Shown piece by piece: positions 45,526 to 49,317 of a stretch of 49,317 nt of DNA. Made by a program: the position numbers and the translations under genes. The first letter of the stretch is position 1, and every line of letters begins with the position of its first letter. This DNA comes from JALHVH01 sp964585685 (GTDB taxonomy: Bacteria; Acidobacteriota; Aminicenantia; Aminicenantales; Saccharicenantaceae). The notes beneath the pieces are model-generated. The model was not told the origin of the DNA. It made no database searches and was given only the letters and a program-made list of their open reading frames with translations. The stretch is taken from positions 1-49,317 of the forward strand of contig CAZPEP010000043.1 in NCBI GenBank assembly GCA_964585685.1, read 5' to 3'.

Positions 45526-45688
45526 AAAGGACGGCCCGGGTCTCCGGACTTGAACCGCGCGCGGCATCCGTGGTAATTCCATAGAGGACGACCGACGCTC
45601 GCGACGGCCCACGTTATCTTTGAACACCTGGAGTTCGCCGGGCCGTGACCTACATGACGGGGACGATCGAGGTTTAAGGAGGGATTCG

Positions 45689-46255
45689 ATGAAGCATAAA
45701 AAGATCCTAGTCCTCATGGCGAGCCCGCGGGCCCGGGGCAACAGCACCATCCTGGCCGAGGAGGCCGTAAAAGGTGCCGTGGATGCCGGCGCGACCGTCG
45801 AGGCCTTTCGCCTTGTCAAAATGAACATCGGCCTGTGCCTGGCCTGCGAAGGATGTCGAAAACCCGGCGCCGACGGCTGCGTCCGGAAGGATGATATCAG
45901 GGTGCTTCATGCCAAGCTCCGCGACGCCGACGCCCTCCTCATCGCGAGCCCGGTTTACTGGTTCACGATGAGCGCTCAGATCAAGCTATTCATGGACCGG
46001 CTCTATGCGTTCGGCGCGGAAGGATACAAGCCGCTCAAGGGCAAGCGCATCGGCATCATTTTGACCTACGGCGACGCCGACCCCTTCTCGTCGGGCGCGG
46101 TCAACGCCCTCCGGTCCTTCCAGGACGCCTTTGCCTATGTCGGCGCCCCGATCAAAGGAATGGTCTACGGGACGGCGGACAAGCCCGGCGAGGTCCGGGC
46201 GAATGAGCGCCTCATGAAAGAAGCCTACGCCCTCGGCAGGAAGCTCGGCGCATAG
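45689..46255 (+). CDS. NAD(P)H-dependent / iron-sulfur flavoprotein-like oxidoreductase
   Basis: 188 aa from ATG 45689 (AAGGAGGG 7 nt upstream). Flavodoxin-like fold: ILVLMASPRARGNST binds the FMN phosphate, and IASPVYWFTMSAQIKLFMDR is the family's second flavin contact. Between them, C50, C53, C56 and C64 (CLACEGC...C) resemble the cluster-binding cysteines of archaeal/clostridial Isf proteins, so it may carry a 4Fe-4S cluster. Electron-transfer or quinone/nitro-reductase function; partner unknown. Single gene. Confidence 0.85.
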   Translation: MKHKKILVLMASPRARGNSTILAEEAVKGAVDAGATVEAFRLVKMNIGLCLACEGCRKPGADGCVRKDDIRVLHAKLRDADALLIASPVYWFTMSAQIKLFMDRLYAFGAEGYKPLKGKRIGIILTYGDADPFSSGAVNALRSFQDAFAYVGAPIKGMVYGTADKPGEVRANERLMKEAYALGRKLGA

Positions 46256-46441
46256 ATGATTTTGAATTGCGCCGGGCGGCTTCGAGAGCCCGGGAGGATT
46301 ACGGGCGGGAATCGTTCCGGGTTTCCCGTTGGACGGAAACGGCGAAATCAGGATAGGATATAACGCGGCGGGGGCATCGTGCGTATATATCATCTTAGGG
46401 AATATTTTCAACTTTCTGAAAACAACAACGGAGGCAAACGC

Positions 46442-49198
46442 ATGCGTCACATGAAGTTCGGCACGGCCGTCCTGGCGGCCCTCTTCGTCGTTCTGGCTTC
46501 GGCGGCGCCCGCACGGGCGGCCGAGACGGCCAAGATCGACATCCCTTGTCAGAAATTCGTCCTCGACAACGGACTGACCCTGATCGTCCACGAGGACCAC
46601 AAGGCGCCCATCGTCGCCTTCAACGTCTGGTACCACGTCGGCTCGAAGAACGAGAAGCCCGGCCGGACGGGGTTCGCCCACCTCTTCGAGCACCTGATGT
46701 TCAACGGGAGTGAGAACTACAACGACGACTACTTCAAGCCGATGCAGAAGATCGGGGCGACGGACCTCAACGGCACGACCAACGAGGACCGGACGAACTA
46801 CTTCGAGAACGTCCCGACCTCCGCCCTCGACCTCGTCCTCTGGATGGAATCGGACCGGATGGGCCACCTCAAGGGGGCCATCAGCCAGGCTCGACTCGAC
46901 GAGCAGCGCGGTGTCGTCCAGAACGAGATCCGCCAAATGCTTAACGAGCCGTTCGGGGTCACCGAGGACCTTATCGTCAAGGGGACCTACCCCCCCGGCC
47001 ACCCTTACTCCTGGTCGGTCGGCGGCTCGCTCGAGGACCTGGGCAACGCCAAGCTCGAGGACGTCCACGCGTGGTTCGCGGCCTATTACGGCCCGAACAA
47101 CGCCGTCGTCGCCATCGCCGGCGACATCGACGCCAAAACGGCCCTCGAGAAGGTGCAGAGATACTTCGGTGACATCCCCCCCTCGCCGCCCATCTCCCGC
47201 CACTCGGCCTGGGTCGCCAAGCGGACGGGCTCGCATCGCGAGAGCGTCCAGGATAGGATCTCCCAGCCCCGGATCTACAAGATGTGGAATGCACCCGGCT
47301 GGGGAACGGTCTGCGCCGACAACCTCGATCTGGCGAGCTCCATCCTCGCCGACGGGAAGAACTCCCGCCTCTACAAACGCCTCGTCTACGACGACCAGAT
47401 CGCCACGTCGGTCAGCGCCTATATTAACGTCCGCGAGATCGGAAGCGTTTTCACCATCCAGGCCGACGCTAAGCCTGGCGTGGCTCTCGCGGTGGTGGAG
47501 AAGGCCATCGATGAGGAACTCGCGAAGTTCCTCGCCGAAGGGCCGACAGATAAGGAGCTCGAGAGGGTCCGGACCCAGTACATGGCCCGCTTCGTCCGGG
47601 GCATCGAGCGCATCGGCGGCTTCGGCGGCAAGTCCGACATCCTCGCCTCGAGCCAGGTGTACGGCGGGAGCCCGGACGCCTATAAAACGACCATCGAACA
47701 CATGAACAAGACGACGGCCGCCGGCGTCAAGGAGACGTCGGTCCGGTGGCTCTCCGACGGCGTCTATATCCTCGCGGTCACGCCCTATCCCCAGCTCGCC
47801 GCCGGGAAGAGCGACGTCGACCGGAAAACCATGCCGGCCGTCGGCACCCCGCCCGAAGTGAATTTTCCCGCCGTCCAGCGGGCGATCCTGGCCAACGGCC
47901 TGAAGATCCTTCTAGCCGAGCGGCACTCCGTTCCCGTCGTGAATTTCAACCTCATGCTGGATGCCGGGTCCGCGGCCGACCAGTTCGCGGTCCCCGGGAC
48001 GGCCAGCCTCGCCATGAATATGATCGACGAGGGGACGGTGAAGCGGACGTCGCTCGAGATCAGCGACCAGTTGGATTCGCTCGGCGCCGAGCTCCGGGCC
48101 GGATCGAACCTCGACACCTCGTTCGTCGGACTCAACACCCTCAAGGACAAGCTCGACGCGGCCCTCGACATCTACGCCGACGTCATCCTCAACCCCGCGT
48201 TCCCGGACGCGGATTTCCGACGCCTGCAGAAGCTCCAGATCGCCCGGATCGCCCAGGAGAAGGACTCGCCCCTCACCATGATCCTCCGGGTGTTCCCCAA
48301 GCTCATCTACGGCCCGGGGCACGCCTACGGGAACCCGTTCACGGGCTCCGGCACCGAAGCCGCCGTGAGCAAGCTGACGCGGGCGGACCTCGTCAAGTTT
48401 CATGAAACATGGTTCAAGCCCAACAACGCCACCCTGATCGTCGTCGGGGACACGACCCTGACCGAGATTCGTCCTAAGCTCGAGAAACTCTTCAAGGATT
48501 GGAAGGGCGGCAAGGTCCCGGAGAAGAACATCGCGGCGGTCCCACCGGCCGCCAAGCCCACGGTCTATATCATGGATAAGCCCGGCGCGCCCCAGTCGAT
48601 GGTCGTCGGCGGCCACTCGGCCCCGCCCTCCGGCGATCCCGACGCCATCGCCATCGAAACCATGAACACGATCCTCGGCGGCGACTTCGTCTCGCGCATC
48701 AACATGAACATTCGCGAGGAGAAGCATTGGAGCTACGGGGCCCAGTCGATCCTGCTGCCCGCCCGGGGACCCAGGCCCTTCATCGCCTTCGCTCCCGTCC
48801 AGTCCGATAAGACCAAGGAGACGATGGACGAGATCCGGAAGGAGCTCGAAGGGATCCTGGGCGCAAAGCCCGTCACGTCCGACGAGTTCGCCAACGTCAA
48901 GAACAGCAAGGTCCTCGGCCTGCCCGGCCAGTGGGAGACCATGGAGGCGGTCGGGGGGTCCCTGTCCGAGATCGTCGAGTTCGGCCTGCCCGACGATTAT
49001 TTCCAGAAGTACTCCGGCCGGGTCGGGAAGCTGGCCATCGGGGACATGGCCAAGGCCGCGAAGAAGACGATCCGCCCGGACAGCGTGATCTGGATCGTCG
49101 TCGGCGACAGGGCCCTCATCGAACCGAAGATCCGCGAGCTCGGCATCACCGAGGTCACGATCATCGACGGCGACGGCAACGTCGTCCCCGAAAAATAG
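46442..49198 (+). CDS. Secreted two-domain M16 zinc metalloprotease
   Basis: 918 aa from ATG 46442 (GGAGG 6 nt upstream). Signal peptide ending PARAA. The first M16 half has the inverted zinc motif H80-x-x-E83-H84 (HLFEHLMF) and the distal Glu162 in VVQNEIRQ, so it should be active. The second half (~490-918) has the same fold (VPVVNFNLMLDAGSA, LDSLGAELRAGSNLDTSF) but lacks HxxEH (GTASLAMNMIDEG), as is usual for the structural half. The conserved R/Y region near the end (IREEKHWSYGAQS) closes the substrate chamber. Degrades peptides, probably in the periplasm. Confidence 0.95.
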   Translation: MRHMKFGTAVLAALFVVLASAAPARAAETAKIDIPCQKFVLDNGLTLIVHEDHKAPIVAFNVWYHVGSKNEKPGRTGFAHLFEHLMFNGSENYNDDYFKPMQKIGATDLNGTTNEDRTNYFENVPTSALDLVLWMESDRMGHLKGAISQARLDEQRGVVQNEIRQMLNEPFGVTEDLIVKGTYPPGHPYSWSVGGSLEDLGNAKLEDVHAWFAAYYGPNNAVVAIAGDIDAKTALEKVQRYFGDIPPSPPISRHSAWVAKRTGSHRESVQDRISQPRIYKMWNAPGWGTVCADNLDLASSILADGKNSRLYKRLVYDDQIATSVSAYINVREIGSVFTIQADAKPGVALAVVEKAIDEELAKFLAEGPTDKELERVRTQYMARFVRGIERIGGFGGKSDILASSQVYGGSPDAYKTTIEHMNKTTAAGVKETSVRWLSDGVYILAVTPYPQLAAGKSDVDRKTMPAVGTPPEVNFPAVQRAILANGLKILLAERHSVPVVNFNLMLDAGSAADQFAVPGTASLAMNMIDEGTVKRTSLEISDQLDSLGAELRAGSNLDTSFVGLNTLKDKLDAALDIYADVILNPAFPDADFRRLQKLQIARIAQEKDSPLTMILRVFPKLIYGPGHAYGNPFTGSGTEAAVSKLTRADLVKFHETWFKPNNATLIVVGDTTLTEIRPKLEKLFKDWKGGKVPEKNIAAVPPAAKPTVYIMDKPGAPQSMVVGGHSAPPSGDPDAIAIETMNTILGGDFVSRINMNIREEKHWSYGAQSILLPARGPRPFIAFAPVQSDKTKETMDEIRKELEGILGAKPVTSDEFANVKNSKVLGLPGQWETMEAVGGSLSEIVEFGLPDDYFQKYSGRVGKLAIGDMAKAAKKTIRPDSVIWIVVGDRALIEPKIRELGITEVTIIDGDGNVVPEK

Positions 49199-49216
49199 GA
49201 GCGGTTAAGGGTTGCC

Positions 49217-49317
49217 TCAGGCGCCTTCGATCCTGAGACGGCGCCGGATCTCGGCGTCGCCCAGGTTATAAAGCGCGTCGAGGAAGGCCGTCTGGAACGA
49301 GGCCGGCCCGCGGCACG
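49217..49317 (-). CDS. 3' end of an unidentified gene (partial)
   Basis: The last 33 codons of a minus-strand gene that enters from the right edge. It reads ...PASFQTAFLDALYNLGDAEIRRRLRIEGA and stops at 49217-49219. Helical and charged, too short to assign. Convergent with the M16 gene, 18 bp apart. Confidence 0.5.
   Translation of the reverse strand, partial: CRGPASFQTAFLDALYNLGDAEIRRRLRIEGA

Overview
The window is GC-rich bacterial chromosome with Gram-negative envelope genes (LptB, lipoproteins, a predicted outer-membrane barrel, a TolC relic). Gene content (zinc-ribbon proteins, Ser/Thr kinase fused to a formylglycine-enzyme-like domain, DUF5916 protein, secreted M16 protease, propeller/Ig proteins, PilZ and HD-GYP signalling) resembles Acidobacteriota, perhaps the Aminicenantia lineage. 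That placement is a judgement from remembered gene content, not a tested phylogeny. Promoters of the TTGACA-17-TATAAT type are easy to see.

Layout. 2-1818: 3' end of lptB, convergent with a zinc-ribbon membrane protein that looks leaderless. 1982-8512: an intact tRNA-Val(CAC) followed by two 3.5 and 2.9 kb units. Each unit ends in a copy of the 3' part of the tRNA inside a ~305-bp repeat. The first unit carries a kinase/FGE/hydrolase fusion; the second carries an alpha/beta hydrolase, a truncated RCC1 lipoprotein and a secreted protein of unknown function. No integrase is present. 8769-14841: two overlapping genes. One encodes a 1181-aa protein with a pseudo-receiver, two PilZ domains, a LuxD-like acyl hydrolase and a methyltransferase. 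The other encodes a membrane histidine kinase with a receiver and an HD-GYP domain. 14894-20571: serine hydrolase, Na+-dependent transporter and DUF5916 protein. 20628-24140: TolC relic, esterase/TPR protein, DEAD-box helicase with a probable late frameshift, and a small ORF.

24266-28116 is a complete polyamine-type ABC operon (potABCD) with two TTG starts. 28249-34280 holds an exported methyltransferase and three secreted or outer-membrane proteins. 34429-39322: YhiN/HI0933 flavoprotein, a PilZ/coiled-coil gene pair, and a NatAB-like exporter. 39496-49317: valS, lepB, a lipoprotein amidohydrolase, an iron-sulfur-flavoprotein-like reductase, a two-domain M16 protease, and the end of an unidentified gene.

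Two candidates for something new stand out. First, the tRNA-Val unit array looks like integrase-less cassettes mobilised in trans. Second, the 8769-14841 gene pair puts c-di-GMP-binding domains, acyl-group chemistry, methyl transfer, a membrane sensor and a c-di-GMP phosphodiesterase in one transcript. By analogy with Rpf/DSF and Phc systems it could be a compact fatty-acyl signalling circuit; this is inference.
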